Source: Halogranum gelatinilyticum (lineage in GTDB: Archaea > Halobacteriota > Halobacteria > Halobacteriales > Haloferacaceae). From it: a stretch of DNA of 64,000 nt. The position numbers and the translations under genes are program-made. The notes under the pieces were generated by a model. That model had not been told where the DNA came from, searched no databases, and worked only from the letters and a program-made list of their open reading frames with translations. Of this stretch, positions 44,008-53,052 are shown piece by piece. The first letter of the stretch is position 1, and every line of letters starts with the position of its first letter. The stretch covers positions 38,507-102,506 of the forward strand of contig NZ_FNHL01000008.1 of NCBI RefSeq assembly GCF_900103715.1, in the 5' to 3' direction.

Positions 44008-46020
44008 ATGACAGCTCAAGCCAACGAAGAGAGAGACATCGTCCACGAGCCGAGTCAGGAGTTCGTGGAGTCGACGAACGTCTGGGAGTTCATGCAGACG
44101 TACGGTATCGAGGACTACGACGAGCTTATCGAACGGACCTGCACAGATGTAGAGGGCGTCGAGGAGAGCGGCGTCGAGTGGTTCTGGGACGAACTCGTCG
44201 ATTATCTCGGCATCGATTTCTACGAGGACTACGAGACGGTTCGCGACAATTCCGAGGGCCCACAGTTCTCCGAGTGGTATCCCGGCGGCCGCATCAACAT
44301 CGCGCACAACACGCTCGACCGTCACGCCGCCGTCGATTCGGAAAAACGGAACTCAGTCGCCTGCATCTGGGAGGGCGAGGACGGTACCGTCCGCGAGGTG
44401 ACCTACCACGAACTGCATCGCCAGGCGAATAAAGTCGCGAACTACCTCGAATCGACGGGCATCGAGACGGGCGATACAGTGGGGCTGTATATGCCGATGG
44501 TCCCCGAGGTCATCTCCATCCTCTACGGCTGTTTCAAAGTCGGTGCCATCGCGGTCCCCATCTTCTCGGGCTTCGGCGTCGACGCGACGGCCACCCGCAT
44601 CGAAGACTCGGAGTGTTCGGTGCTGTTCACTGGTGACGGCTTCCAGCGCCGTGGCGGCGAGATTCTCTTGAAAAGCTCGGCCGACGACGCCATCGACGAA
44701 GCGGGCTACGTCGAGCACACCGTGGTCTTCGACCGATTAGGTGCCAGCAACGACGGCAGCACCGTCGACGTTCCGTGGAACGCTGACCGCGACGAGTGGT
44801 GGACCGACGCCATCGAGACGCAGGACGACGCCTACGACACCAAGGAACTGCCTTCGGACCAGGAGTCGATGCTGCTGTACTCCTCAGGCACGACGGGCAA
44901 ACCGAAAGGGATCGTCCACACCCACGCTGGCGTCCAGCTGCAAACAGCGAAAGAAATCCACTTCGGCTTCGACCAGAAGCCCTCTGATAGGTTCTTCTGG
45001 GTTTCAGACATCGGCTGGATGATGGGACCCTGGACGTTGATTGGAAACCATACCTTCGGCGGCACCATCTTCATGTACGAGGGCGCGCCCGACCATCCCG
45101 AGCCGGACCGCTTCTGGGAGATGATCGACCGCCACAAGCTAACGACGTTCGGCATCTCACCCACTGCGATTCGTGCACTCCGCAAGTACGACGACGAGTG
45201 GGTCGAGAAACACGACCTCTCGAGTCTCCGCCTGCTCGGCTCGACCGGCGAACCCTGGGACCCCGAGTCCTGGCAGTGGTTCTACGAGAACGTCGGTGGA
45301 GGCGAAGCACCCATCATCAACATCTCCGGCGGCACCGAAATCTGCGGCTGCTTCCTCATGCCCATGCCGACCCAGCCGCTGAAACCCTGCTCGCTCGGTG
45401 GGCCGGGACTGGGGATGAACATCGACATCGTCGACTCCGAGGGCAAGTCCGTCGCCGACGACCACGAACGCGGCTTCCTCGTCGCCCGTGATTCGTGTCC
45501 CTCGATGACGAAGTCGCTCTGGGAGGGCGACGAGCGTTACTTGGACACCTACTGGTCGACCTGGGAAGACCTCTGGGACCACGGCGACTGGGCGCAGAAA
45601 GACGAAGACGGCTTCTGGTTCCTGCACGGCCGCGCCGACGACGCGCTCAACGTTGCCGGGCGGAAGGTCGGTCCCGCCGAAATCGAAGGCGAACTCATCG
45701 AACACGAGGCGGTGAATCAGGCGGTCGCAGTCGGCGTCCCCGACGACACCACCGGGACCGCCGTCGTCGCCTACATCGTGCTGGAGGACGGAGCCGAGGA
45801 GTCTGACGACCTCCGTAGCGAACTCCGCGCGCTCGTCGGCGAGGCACACGGCAAGCCGTTCCGCCCACGCGAGATACTCTTCGTCGACGAGTTCCCGAAG
45901 ACCCAGTCGGGGAAGATCATCCGCCGCGCGATTTCGTCCATCTATCAGGGCGAAGACCTCGGCGACATGAGCAGCATCGAAAACCCCGAGGCACTGGACG
46001 CCATCGAAGCGGCGCGCTGA
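44008..46020 (+). CDS. AMP-forming acyl-CoA synthetase (acetyl-CoA synthetase-like)
   Basis: 670 residues from MTAQANEERDIV. Adenylate-forming marks: YSSGTTGKPKGIVHTHAG (P-loop), GWMMGPW, SGGTEICGCF, YWSTWEDLWDHGDWAQKDEDG and the lysine motif PKTQSGKIIRRAI. The length and N-terminal linker domain fit the acetyl/propionyl/acetoacetyl-CoA synthetase group. In this setting it could activate acetoacetate or the organic acid that enters the pathway. GTTTATG is a TATA-like element about 40 bp upstream. Confidence 0.87.
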   Translation: MTAQANEERDIVHEPSQEFVESTNVWEFMQTYGIEDYDELIERTCTDVEGVEESGVEWFWDELVDYLGIDFYEDYETVRDNSEGPQFSEWYPGGRINIAHNTLDRHAAVDSEKRNSVACIWEGEDGTVREVTYHELHRQANKVANYLESTGIETGDTVGLYMPMVPEVISILYGCFKVGAIAVPIFSGFGVDATATRIEDSECSVLFTGDGFQRRGGEILLKSSADDAIDEAGYVEHTVVFDRLGASNDGSTVDVPWNADRDEWWTDAIETQDDAYDTKELPSDQESMLLYSSGTTGKPKGIVHTHAGVQLQTAKEIHFGFDQKPSDRFFWVSDIGWMMGPWTLIGNHTFGGTIFMYEGAPDHPEPDRFWEMIDRHKLTTFGISPTAIRALRKYDDEWVEKHDLSSLRLLGSTGEPWDPESWQWFYENVGGGEAPIINISGGTEICGCFLMPMPTQPLKPCSLGGPGLGMNIDIVDSEGKSVADDHERGFLVARDSCPSMTKSLWEGDERYLDTYWSTWEDLWDHGDWAQKDEDGFWFLHGRADDALNVAGRKVGPAEIEGELIEHEAVNQAVAVGVPDDTTGTAVVAYIVLEDGAEESDDLRSELRALVGEAHGKPFRPREILFVDEFPKTQSGKIIRRAISSIYQGEDLGDMSSIENPEALDAIEAAR

Positions 46021-46136
46021 CGGTCAGACGACGGATACTTTTGAAAAGGCAACAGCAACGGCTGAGTCGTGACGGGGGACAGGCCGCCACGGCAGGGTGA
46101 CATCCGGATCGGACTGCAGTCGACAGCGACAGGTGA

Positions 46137-46550
46137 TTACTCGGCGCGTTCGGCGTACGGTTCGAGACCAGCCTCCTCCATCCGGGTCTTCAGTCGGTTA
46201 CGACGGGCGGTGCGTTCCTCCTCGGCCATCCGCTCTTGTGTCCAGACCTCGCCGCTCGTGTCCTGGTGGACCTCGACGGTGTCGACGCCGTCGAGTGCTT
46301 CGACGCGGTCGACGACCTCGTCGGCCATCTCGAGGAAGTACGTGCAGAGCTGTGAGGTCAGGAGGAGGTCGATGGTGACCTCGCGGTCGTCGACCTCGAT
46401 TCGCTCGACGAGTCCGAGGTCGAGGATACTGATGGGGTGGTCGCTCATACAGCTACAGGGGTCGAGGACCTCGCCGAGTTCGGTCTTGATCCGTGATTTG
46501 AGTTCGCTGTCGAACTCCTGGTCCGGGGTGACGTGGGTTTCGGTGCTCAT
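46137..46550 (-). CDS. MIP18/DUF59 (PaaD-like) protein, copy 1
   Basis: 137 residues from MSTETHVTPDQEFDSEL. MIP18-type core ISILDLGLVERIEVDDREVTIDLLLTSQLCTYFLEMADEVVDRVEAL, with the conserved cysteine in SQLC and an extra CSC pair just before it (DPCSCMSDHP). The family takes part in iron-sulfur or metal-centre assembly. The ATG overlaps the stop of the amidohydrolase upstream (ATGA). The same gene pair recurs at 59.1-60.9 kb. An Arg/Glu-rich helix forms the tail. Confidence 0.82.
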   Translation of the reverse strand: MSTETHVTPDQEFDSELKSRIKTELGEVLDPCSCMSDHPISILDLGLVERIEVDDREVTIDLLLTSQLCTYFLEMADEVVDRVEALDGVDTVEVHQDTSGEVWTQERMAEEERTARRNRLKTRMEEAGLEPYAERAE

Positions 46551-47623
46551 GTCTGGGGGGCAGGGACCTCGTAGGTCGACCACGGTTCGGCGGGGTACTG
46601 GTCGAGTTCCTCGCGTGCTTTCGCCCAGCGGTCGTTCTTGATGTCCTTCCGGACCTGGTCGGGGTCCTTCCCGAGCAGTTCGAGCGCGTTCTCGCCGAGG
46701 ATGTTGCGCTTGTCCTGTTCGGTGATGTCGGGGTAGTCGTACTGTGCTTTGAGGTCCTCGGGCATCTCCATGTTCCAGAGCCCCTCGATGGGCGGCTGTG
46801 GATGGAGCGCCGTCGCCCCGCTGGCGAACAGCACGCGGTCGGAGCCGACCCAGTAGAGCAGTTCGCCCATGATCTTCGCGAACTTCCGCGGGCGGGTGTT
46901 GACGAGACAGACCGAGTTCTCGAGGTTGGCGTAGACGTTGTCGTTGCTCGCCATCGCCCAGATGGTCTCTTCGAGGAACGAGAAGCCGACGTGGATGACC
47001 TCGAAGTTGAGGTCGGGATACTTGTTCGCCGCTTCCTCGACGTCGTCGATACGGAAGTACTTGGTCGGGGCCTTCGCGAACGGGATGAACTTGTGGATGG
47101 CGACGGTGTCGACGTCGAGTTCGTCGGCCTTGTCGAGAATGGGCTGGACGGACCGCTCGTTCAGCTGCAGCGAGAGGTCCTGTCCGTTCTGGTAGCGCGC
47201 CGGGTAGAGCTTGATGCCGTCGACGTCGCGCTCCTTGACGAAGTGTTCGACCTGGTCGACCGCGTCGTCTTCGAGCGGGTTGATGTCGGCGTACATCCCG
47301 ACGCGGTTGGGGTTGTTGTCACGGAACTCGAAGCCCTTCTCGCGGGAGACGTAGCCGTCGTGGAAGTAGTCGTCCAGCGGCAGCGAGTGATAGACCGTGT
47401 AATCGATCTGGCTCTCGAGGAAGAGCAGTCGCGCCAACTCCTCGGGCTGGTGGTCGCGGTAGAAGACCTCCTCCGAGGGGACGTGGCTGTCGGGGAGGAG
47501 CTTCTCGCCGAGTTCGAAGGTCTCGTCGTCCCACCGCTGGGCGTTGTCGTGTTTGTGGTTCTCCGGTGTATGGTTGAAGCAGTGGGAGACGGAATCCACC
47601 ACTAGCGCTCCATTGTCTAGCAT
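46547..47623 (-). CDS. Amidohydrolase-family protein with degenerate metal site, copy 1
   Basis: 358 residues from MLDNGALVVDSVSHCFNH. The fold is amidohydrolase-2 (ACMSD-like): GIKLYPARY, VAIHKFIPF, FEVIHVGFSF and IMGELLYWVGSDRVLF follow the order of the paralogue at 59.1 kb. The metal sites differ: HxH is VSHCFNH, and the terminal aspartate of the GSD motif is lost (LFASGATALHP). It is therefore probably not a normal hydrolase. A TATA box 32 bp upstream fixes this start. It is coupled to the MIP18 gene. Confidence 0.8.
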   Translation of the reverse strand: MLDNGALVVDSVSHCFNHTPENHKHDNAQRWDDETFELGEKLLPDSHVPSEEVFYRDHQPEELARLLFLESQIDYTVYHSLPLDDYFHDGYVSREKGFEFRDNNPNRVGMYADINPLEDDAVDQVEHFVKERDVDGIKLYPARYQNGQDLSLQLNERSVQPILDKADELDVDTVAIHKFIPFAKAPTKYFRIDDVEEAANKYPDLNFEVIHVGFSFLEETIWAMASNDNVYANLENSVCLVNTRPRKFAKIMGELLYWVGSDRVLFASGATALHPQPPIEGLWNMEMPEDLKAQYDYPDITEQDKRNILGENALELLGKDPDQVRKDIKNDRWAKAREELDQYPAEPWSTYEVPAPQT

Positions 47624-47650
47624 GGCCGTATGGTGGTCTCTCACATCGTG

Positions 47651-47658
47651 TATTAAAG
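47651..47658 (-). promoter_or_regulatory. TATA box of the amidohydrolase/MIP18 operon, copy 1
   Basis: CTTTAATA on the minus strand is centred 32 bp before the ATG at 47623, which makes the in-frame ATG at 47644 unlikely. Confidence 0.5.
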
Positions 47659-47743
47659 TTTAGGATGAATACGGCACTTGCGAGTGGACACAGGATAGAG
47701 AGGCGGAGTCGGACCGAGAGTCTGGCGTCGGCGGCGACGAAGA

Positions 47744-47749
47744 TTTAAT
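47744..47749 (+). promoter_or_regulatory. TATA box of the SDR gene
   Basis: GATTTAATG is centred about 32 bp before the ATG at 47779. Confidence 0.45.
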
Positions 47750-47778
47750 GTGATACGGTGTCGCAGGACAATCGAGCT

Positions 47779-48534
47779 ATGACAGGACGACTCAGTGGAA
47801 CGGCTGCACTCGTGACGGGAGCGTCGTCGGGGAACGGACGAGCAATCGCACGGCGATTCGCCGAAGAAGGGGCGAGCGTGACGGTCGCGGACGTCCGCAA
47901 AGACCCGCGTCTCGGTGGCGACCCGACACACGAAGTCATCGAAGCAGCGGGGGGCGAGGCACAATACGTCGAGACCGACGTGACCGACGTCGACGCACTT
48001 CGGGACGCTGTCGAGGCGACGGTCGACGCCTACGGGAGTCTCGACGTGATGGTTAACAACGCAGGCGTCGAACGGCAGTTGCCCATCGAGGAGGCGACGG
48101 AGGAGGACTTCGCGTGGCTGATGGACATCAACCTCAAGGGCGTCTACTTCGGCTGCCAGGCCGCCATCGAGACCATGCTCGAGCAAGACGGAGGAGGGAC
48201 CATCGTCAACATGTCCTCCATCGCCGGCATCCGCGGACTCGCGAACTCGTCGCTCTACTGCACCTCGAAGGGCGGCGTCACCAATCTCACCCGCGAACTC
48301 GCCGTCGAACACGGGGAGAACGACATCCGCGTCAACGCGCTCAACCCCGGCTTCATCGAGACGGCGATGACGATGGAGGACGGCGAGACGGCGGGCGGCA
48401 TCCTCGACCAGACACCGCTGGGCCGTGCGGGGCAGCCCGAAGAGGTCGCTGACGCCGCACTGTTCCTCGCGAGCGAGGAGTCGTCGTTCGTCACCGGCCA
48501 CAATCTCGTGCTGGACGGCGGCTTCACGGCGTAG
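47779..48534 (+). CDS. SDR-family dehydrogenase
   Basis: 251 residues, classical SDR. Cofactor motif TGASSGNGRAIA (about 12-23; note Asn where Ile is usual), VTVADVRKD suggests NAD(H), NNAG near 88, catalytic Tyr/Lys in SLYCTSKGG, and NALNPGFIETAM. It precedes the aldehyde:ferredoxin oxidoreductase by 73 bp but that gene has its own TATA box. Substrate unknown; oxidation of a beta-hydroxy acid to feed BKACE is possible. Confidence 0.82.
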   Translation: MTGRLSGTAALVTGASSGNGRAIARRFAEEGASVTVADVRKDPRLGGDPTHEVIEAAGGEAQYVETDVTDVDALRDAVEATVDAYGSLDVMVNNAGVERQLPIEEATEEDFAWLMDINLKGVYFGCQAAIETMLEQDGGGTIVNMSSIAGIRGLANSSLYCTSKGGVTNLTRELAVEHGENDIRVNALNPGFIETAMTMEDGETAGGILDQTPLGRAGQPEEVADAALFLASEESSFVTGHNLVLDGGFTA

Positions 48535-48573
48535 TGACGGACTGACCGCCCCACGACGTGACGGCTGGAGGTA

Positions 48574-48582
48574 TTTTTAATA
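48574..48582 (+). promoter_or_regulatory. TATA box of the aldehyde:ferredoxin oxidoreductase gene
   Basis: TTTTTAATA is centred 30 bp before the ATG at 48608. Confidence 0.55.
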
Positions 48583-48607
48583 GACTGTGCCAACGTGATA
48601 CACGCGT

Positions 48608-50287
48608 ATGCTACACGCTACGGGGCCAATGTTGACGGTCGATGTGGGAGAACAGGAAACGGTAGAGACCGACATCGACGACGTACTCGAGACGTTCATC
48701 GGTGGGCGTGGGGTCGCCACCCGCCTCGCGCACGAGCGCGTCCCGTTCGACGCCGACCCGTTCGGCCCGGAGAACAGTATGTTCTTCTCGACCGGACCGA
48801 TGCAGACGTCGAACATGAGTTTCACCGGGCGGATGAACTGCACGAGTCTGTCGCCGCTCACCGGTGGCTTACTCTCGTCGAACGCCGGCGGCTTCATGTC
48901 GCGAAACTTCGCGGACACCGGCTACAGCGTCGTCGAGTTCACCGGTGTGAGCGACGAGCTGGTCGTCGTCCACGTCCGCGACGACGGCGTCGAGTTCGAA
49001 CCGGTGCCGGACCTCGAAGAGGCGACGGTCCCCGAGACGACGGAGTACATCGAAGAGACGCACGGGCTGTCGGAAGAGCACGTCGCCTGCATCGGCCCGG
49101 CTGGCGAGAACCGCGTCCGCTTCGCCTCTATCATGACCACGGAGAGTCGCGCGTTCGGCCGCGGCGGTCTCGGAGCCGTCCTCGGTGCCAAGAACGTCAA
49201 AGCAATCACCTTCGCAGGCGACTCCCGCCGAGCAGTCGAGATTCCGCCGGTCCAGATGGACGTCCACCGCGAGGCCGCCACGAGCGACCACATCATGAAA
49301 CAGCAGGGGACGACGAGCGTCACCGACCTCGCCAACGAGGTGGGTGCCCTGCCGACGCGCTACTTCTCCGAGCTCAAGTTCGAGGGCGTCGAGGGCATCA
49401 ACGGCGACCGTGTCGCCGAGAAGAAGTACAAGAAAGGCACCTGTTCGTCCTGTGCGTTCGCCTGCAAGCTCCCGACGAGAGACGAGGAGCGCGGCGTCGA
49501 AACCGAAGGCCCGGAGTACGAGACGGTGATGTCGTTCGGCTCGAACTGCTCGGTCGACGACATCGTCGACGTCATGAAGTCGAACGAGCTGTGTGACCGC
49601 TACGGGATCGACACCATCAGCGGTGGCAACGCCGTCGCCGCCTACCTCGCGAGCGAGGACGAGTTCGGCAACGTCGATCTCATCCACGAACTGGTCGAGA
49701 AGATCGCGTTCCGCGAGGGCGTCGGCGACTTGCTCGCGGAAGGCATCGCCCGGTTCCACGACGAACTCGGCGTCGACAACTGGACGGTCAAGGGGCTGGA
49801 CTTCGCGGCCCACGACGGCCGCACCCTGAACGGACAGGGTCTCTCCTACGCCGTCGCCAACCGCGGCGCGGACCACATGTTCACCACGATATACGCCTGG
49901 GAGTATCCGCTCGTCGCCCAGGACGAGGCCCTGAAGCCGACCGGTCTCGAGGGGAAGGCACCACACGTCGTCCGCCAGGAGAACGCCCGAGCACTGGAGG
50001 ACTGCGGTATCGTCTGTCGCTTCTCGCGGGGCTTCATGACGCCCGAACGCTTCGAGGGACTGTTCGGAGCCGACTACGACGACCTGCTCGCAGTCGGCTC
50101 GAAGGTGGTCGAACTCGAACGTCACTTCAACAACCAGCGCGGCTTCGACCGCGCAGACGACACGCTCCCATACGACCTGCCGGACTTCGAGGCCGCACTC
50201 GACGACTACTACGCGCAGCGCGACTGGAACGAGGACGGAACGGTCCCGGACGGATACGTCGACGACGCGCCCGTCTCGGCCGACTAA
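48608..50287 (+). CDS. Aldehyde:ferredoxin oxidoreductase (tungstopterin)
   Basis: 559 residues of the AOR family, tungsten enzymes that oxidise aldehydes to acids with ferredoxin. The N-terminal pterin-binding domain has GGRGVATRL, FSTGPM and SPLTGGLLSSNAGG, and AFGRGGLGAVLGAKNVKAI. The [4Fe-4S] ligands fit C279, C282 and C286 (CSSCAFAC) plus a cysteine at 466 or 470 (DCGIVC). Probable cofactor contacts GIDTISGGN and HGRxLN-like DGRTLNGQGLSYA follow. Slightly short but complete. Next to SDR and amidohydrolase genes it suits an aldehyde intermediate of a catabolic path. Confidence 0.9.
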   Translation: MLHATGPMLTVDVGEQETVETDIDDVLETFIGGRGVATRLAHERVPFDADPFGPENSMFFSTGPMQTSNMSFTGRMNCTSLSPLTGGLLSSNAGGFMSRNFADTGYSVVEFTGVSDELVVVHVRDDGVEFEPVPDLEEATVPETTEYIEETHGLSEEHVACIGPAGENRVRFASIMTTESRAFGRGGLGAVLGAKNVKAITFAGDSRRAVEIPPVQMDVHREAATSDHIMKQQGTTSVTDLANEVGALPTRYFSELKFEGVEGINGDRVAEKKYKKGTCSSCAFACKLPTRDEERGVETEGPEYETVMSFGSNCSVDDIVDVMKSNELCDRYGIDTISGGNAVAAYLASEDEFGNVDLIHELVEKIAFREGVGDLLAEGIARFHDELGVDNWTVKGLDFAAHDGRTLNGQGLSYAVANRGADHMFTTIYAWEYPLVAQDEALKPTGLEGKAPHVVRQENARALEDCGIVCRFSRGFMTPERFEGLFGADYDDLLAVGSKVVELERHFNNQRGFDRADDTLPYDLPDFEAALDDYYAQRDWNEDGTVPDGYVDDAPVSAD

Positions 50288-50384
50288 ACGAGTCCACGAA
50301 CCCTTTTTTTGCCGTTCTCGACCCCGAAGCGACAGCCACGCACTCGGGGCCGCCGCTGGCCGGTGTCAGTGAGTGTTGTCTCTA

Positions 50385-50419
50385 TTGGAGACTGGTGTCT
50401 CTGTTGGAGACTGGTGTCT
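50385..50419. repeat. 19-bp-period direct repeat
   Basis: TTGGAGACTGGTGTCT occurs at 50385-50400 and 50404-50419 in the convergent gap after the AOR gene. No coding role is seen. Confidence 0.6.
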
Positions 50420-50467
50420 GTGTCGGTGAGCGCGACGGAGAAAGAGAGAGCCGACGAACGAAGACCG

Positions 50468-51460
50468 CTACTTCACGACGTCGATCTTCGCGCGGTCGAT
50501 GGACAGTGCGACTGCGGCGACGACCACGAGTCCCAGGATGATCTCCTGGACGAACGAGTCGATGCCGAGCAGGTTCATCCCGTTGTTCAGCACCGCGATG
50601 ACGAGCACGCCGAGGATGGTCCGGTGCGGGCCACCGACGCCGCCGGTCAACGCCGTCCCGCCCATGACGATGGCGGCGATGCTGGGCAGGAGGAGTCCGC
50701 TCCCGATGTTCGGCGAGGCCGACGAGATACGCAGCGTCAGCAGGACGCCCGCGATACCACAGAGCAGCCCCGACAGGACGAAGGGGTAGATCTTGTAGCG
50801 GTCGACCTTCGCGCCAGCCAGTTCGACGACGCGCTCGTTCTCGCCCAGCGCGAAGCAGTAGCGGCCGAACTTCGTCCGGAACGCCAAGACGATGGTGATG
50901 ACGTAGATGAGCAAGCCCCAGAGCACGAGGTTGGGAATCCCGAGGACGTCACCGGTCGAGATAGTGCGGATGGCGGGATTCCGGAAGGTGATCGTCGACC
51001 CGCCGGTGATGATCTTCCCGACCCCGGCCATCACCGAGAGCGTCCCGAGCGTGACCAGGAACGAGGGTACCTTGAGCTTCGTGAACACGATACCGTTGAA
51101 GAGGCCGGCGAGCATCCCGACGCCGATGGCGAGCGGGATGGCCAACAGGCCGAGTCCGAACTGCGAAATCAGGACGACGGTCACGACGCCCGTCAGCAAC
51201 ACGACCGACTCGACCGAGAGGTCGATGCTCTGCTGGAGGATGGGGAAGGTACCCGCCAAGGCCACCAAGAGCAGTGTGACGGCGTTCTTCGCGACGTTGT
51301 CGAGCAGGTTGGCTTCGGTGAAGAACCGCTCCGTCGTGAACGTGAAGATGAGCATCAGCCCGAACAGCATGACGAACGGGCCAAGGTCCTGAATCCAGTC
51401 CTGGAGGGTGCGTTGCTCTCGTTGTGCCGTAATCCACTTGCTGACGCTGCTTGTACTCAT
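50468..51460 (-). CDS. ABC permease, ribose type (RbsC-like)
   Basis: 330 residues with eight to ten hydrophobic segments and family marks: NLLDNVAKNAVTLLLVALAGTFPILQQSIDLSVESVVLL near the N-terminus, GIVFTKLKVPSFLVTLGTLSV, and MGGTALTGGVGGPHRTILGVLVIAVLNNGMNLLG near the end. It is the third gene of the operon binding protein, ATPase, permease. It starts 2 bp after the ATPase stop. Confidence 0.92.
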   Translation of the reverse strand: MSTSSVSKWITAQREQRTLQDWIQDLGPFVMLFGLMLIFTFTTERFFTEANLLDNVAKNAVTLLLVALAGTFPILQQSIDLSVESVVLLTGVVTVVLISQFGLGLLAIPLAIGVGMLAGLFNGIVFTKLKVPSFLVTLGTLSVMAGVGKIITGGSTITFRNPAIRTISTGDVLGIPNLVLWGLLIYVITIVLAFRTKFGRYCFALGENERVVELAGAKVDRYKIYPFVLSGLLCGIAGVLLTLRISSASPNIGSGLLLPSIAAIVMGGTALTGGVGGPHRTILGVLVIAVLNNGMNLLGIDSFVQEIILGLVVVAAVALSIDRAKIDVVK

Positions 51461-51462
51461 TG

Positions 51463-53037
51463 TTAGATCATCTCCTGTATCAGGTCTTCTTCAGTCGGTT
51501 TGTTCCCCGGTGAGGCGTCGAAGGTCTCGCCGACGAACTCGCCTTTCGCCATCACGGCGATGCGGTTCGACATCCCGATAACCTCCGGCAGCTCGTCGCC
51601 GATGAAGACGATCGAGACGCCTTGCTCGGTCAGCTCACGGCAGAGCCGGTACACTTCCTCCTTGGCACCGACGTCGATCCCCCGGGTCACGTTGTCCATA
51701 ACGAGCACCGGGGTCTCTTGGGCCAGCCAGCGGGCGATGACGACCTTCTGCTGGTTCCCGCCGGAGAGGCCGTGTACCAGCGCGTCGGGACCGGGCGTTT
51801 TGATCGACAGCTCCTCGATGGCGTCGAGCGTCGCCTCCTCCTCGGCGTCCAGATCGAGCAGCGGCAGATTGCCGTTCATGTCTCGGACCATCGCCAGGGA
51901 GGTGTTGACCCGGACCGACTGGTAGAGCAGCAGGCCCTCGGATTTCCGGTCCTTCGGGATGTAGCCGACGCCCGCGTCGACCATGTCAGAGACCGTCGGG
52001 TTCTGTAAGGTAGTCCCGTCGACGGAGATCGAGCCATCGGTAATGTTGAGGTCGCCCGCGAGCAGCCGTCCGAACCGCTGCTTGCCGGATCCCTCGACAC
52101 CGACGATGCCGAATATCTCGCCCTCGCGAAGCGAGAAGGAGATCGGCCCGACCGTGTCGTCGTGGGTCACGCCGTCGACGGTCATCGTCGGCTCGCCGAG
52201 GTCGCTCTCGCGTCGCTGGTCGGGGACGCGGTAATACTCGTCTGCGGTCTCTCGACCGACCATCGCTTGTTGCAGCGACTCGGTGGTCGCTTCGGCTGCG
52301 GCGGTCTCGTCGACGCGCTCGCCGTCTTTGAGGACGTAGATACGGTCGGAGATCTGCAGCACCTCGTCGAGTTCGTGAGAGACGAAGACGAACGTCGCCC
52401 GGTCCCGCAGTTCGTTGACGAGGTTGAACAGTATCTTTCGACCGCTCTCCTCGAGACCTGCCGTCGGTTCGTCGAGCAGAATGACGGGGTTCTCCGACTT
52501 CTGGGAGACGTGGAACGCCTTCGCGATTTCGAGCATCTGCCGCTCGTTGAACGAGTAGTTGCGGACACGCTCGTCGACGTCGATGTTGATGCCGAGGTCG
52601 TCGACGAACGCCTGCGCCTCCTCGCGCATCCGCTCCTTCTCGAGCACGCCGAAGCGCTCCATCTCACGCCCGAGATAGAGGTTCTCGTAGCCCCGCATGG
52701 TCGTGATGACGTCCTGTTCCTGGTGGACGAGCGAGACGCCGTAGTTCGCCGCCTCCCGCGGGTTCGTGAACGTGACCGCTTCGCCGTCGACGTACAGTTG
52801 CCCCTCGTCGGCCTCCAGCACGCCGGTCAGGATGTTCAGGAGCGTGCTCTTTCCCGCGCCGTTCTCGCCAACCAGGCCGATGACCTCGCCGTGGTCGACC
52901 GCCAGCGACACGTCCTTGAGGGCCTGTACGTGGCGGAACGACTTCGAGATGCCCTCGACGCGGAAGCTGTGGTCGTCTCCGCGTGTCGAGGTGGTTCCCT
53001 CGGCAGTTGTCGTGTCCGTGTGTATCTCTGATGCCAT
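51463..53037 (-). CDS. Double ABC ATPase, ribose type (RbsA/MglA-like)
   Basis: 524 residues with two ATPase halves. First half: Walker A GENGAGKST (about 57-65) and Walker B VILLDEPT; its signature is unusual (YSFNERQMLEIAKA). Second half: degenerate Walker A GVEGSGKQR and signature LSGGNQQKVVIARWLA, then VLVMDNVTRGIDVGA, the family hallmark. It energises the permease encoded next. Sugars, polyols or nucleosides are typical cargo. Confidence 0.92.
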   Translation of the reverse strand: MASEIHTDTTTAEGTTSTRGDDHSFRVEGISKSFRHVQALKDVSLAVDHGEVIGLVGENGAGKSTLLNILTGVLEADEGQLYVDGEAVTFTNPREAANYGVSLVHQEQDVITTMRGYENLYLGREMERFGVLEKERMREEAQAFVDDLGINIDVDERVRNYSFNERQMLEIAKAFHVSQKSENPVILLDEPTAGLEESGRKILFNLVNELRDRATFVFVSHELDEVLQISDRIYVLKDGERVDETAAAEATTESLQQAMVGRETADEYYRVPDQRRESDLGEPTMTVDGVTHDDTVGPISFSLREGEIFGIVGVEGSGKQRFGRLLAGDLNITDGSISVDGTTLQNPTVSDMVDAGVGYIPKDRKSEGLLLYQSVRVNTSLAMVRDMNGNLPLLDLDAEEEATLDAIEELSIKTPGPDALVHGLSGGNQQKVVIARWLAQETPVLVMDNVTRGIDVGAKEEVYRLCRELTEQGVSIVFIGDELPEVIGMSNRIAVMAKGEFVGETFDASPGNKPTEEDLIQEMI

Positions 53038-53052
53038 GTGGGGTTGTAAGCG

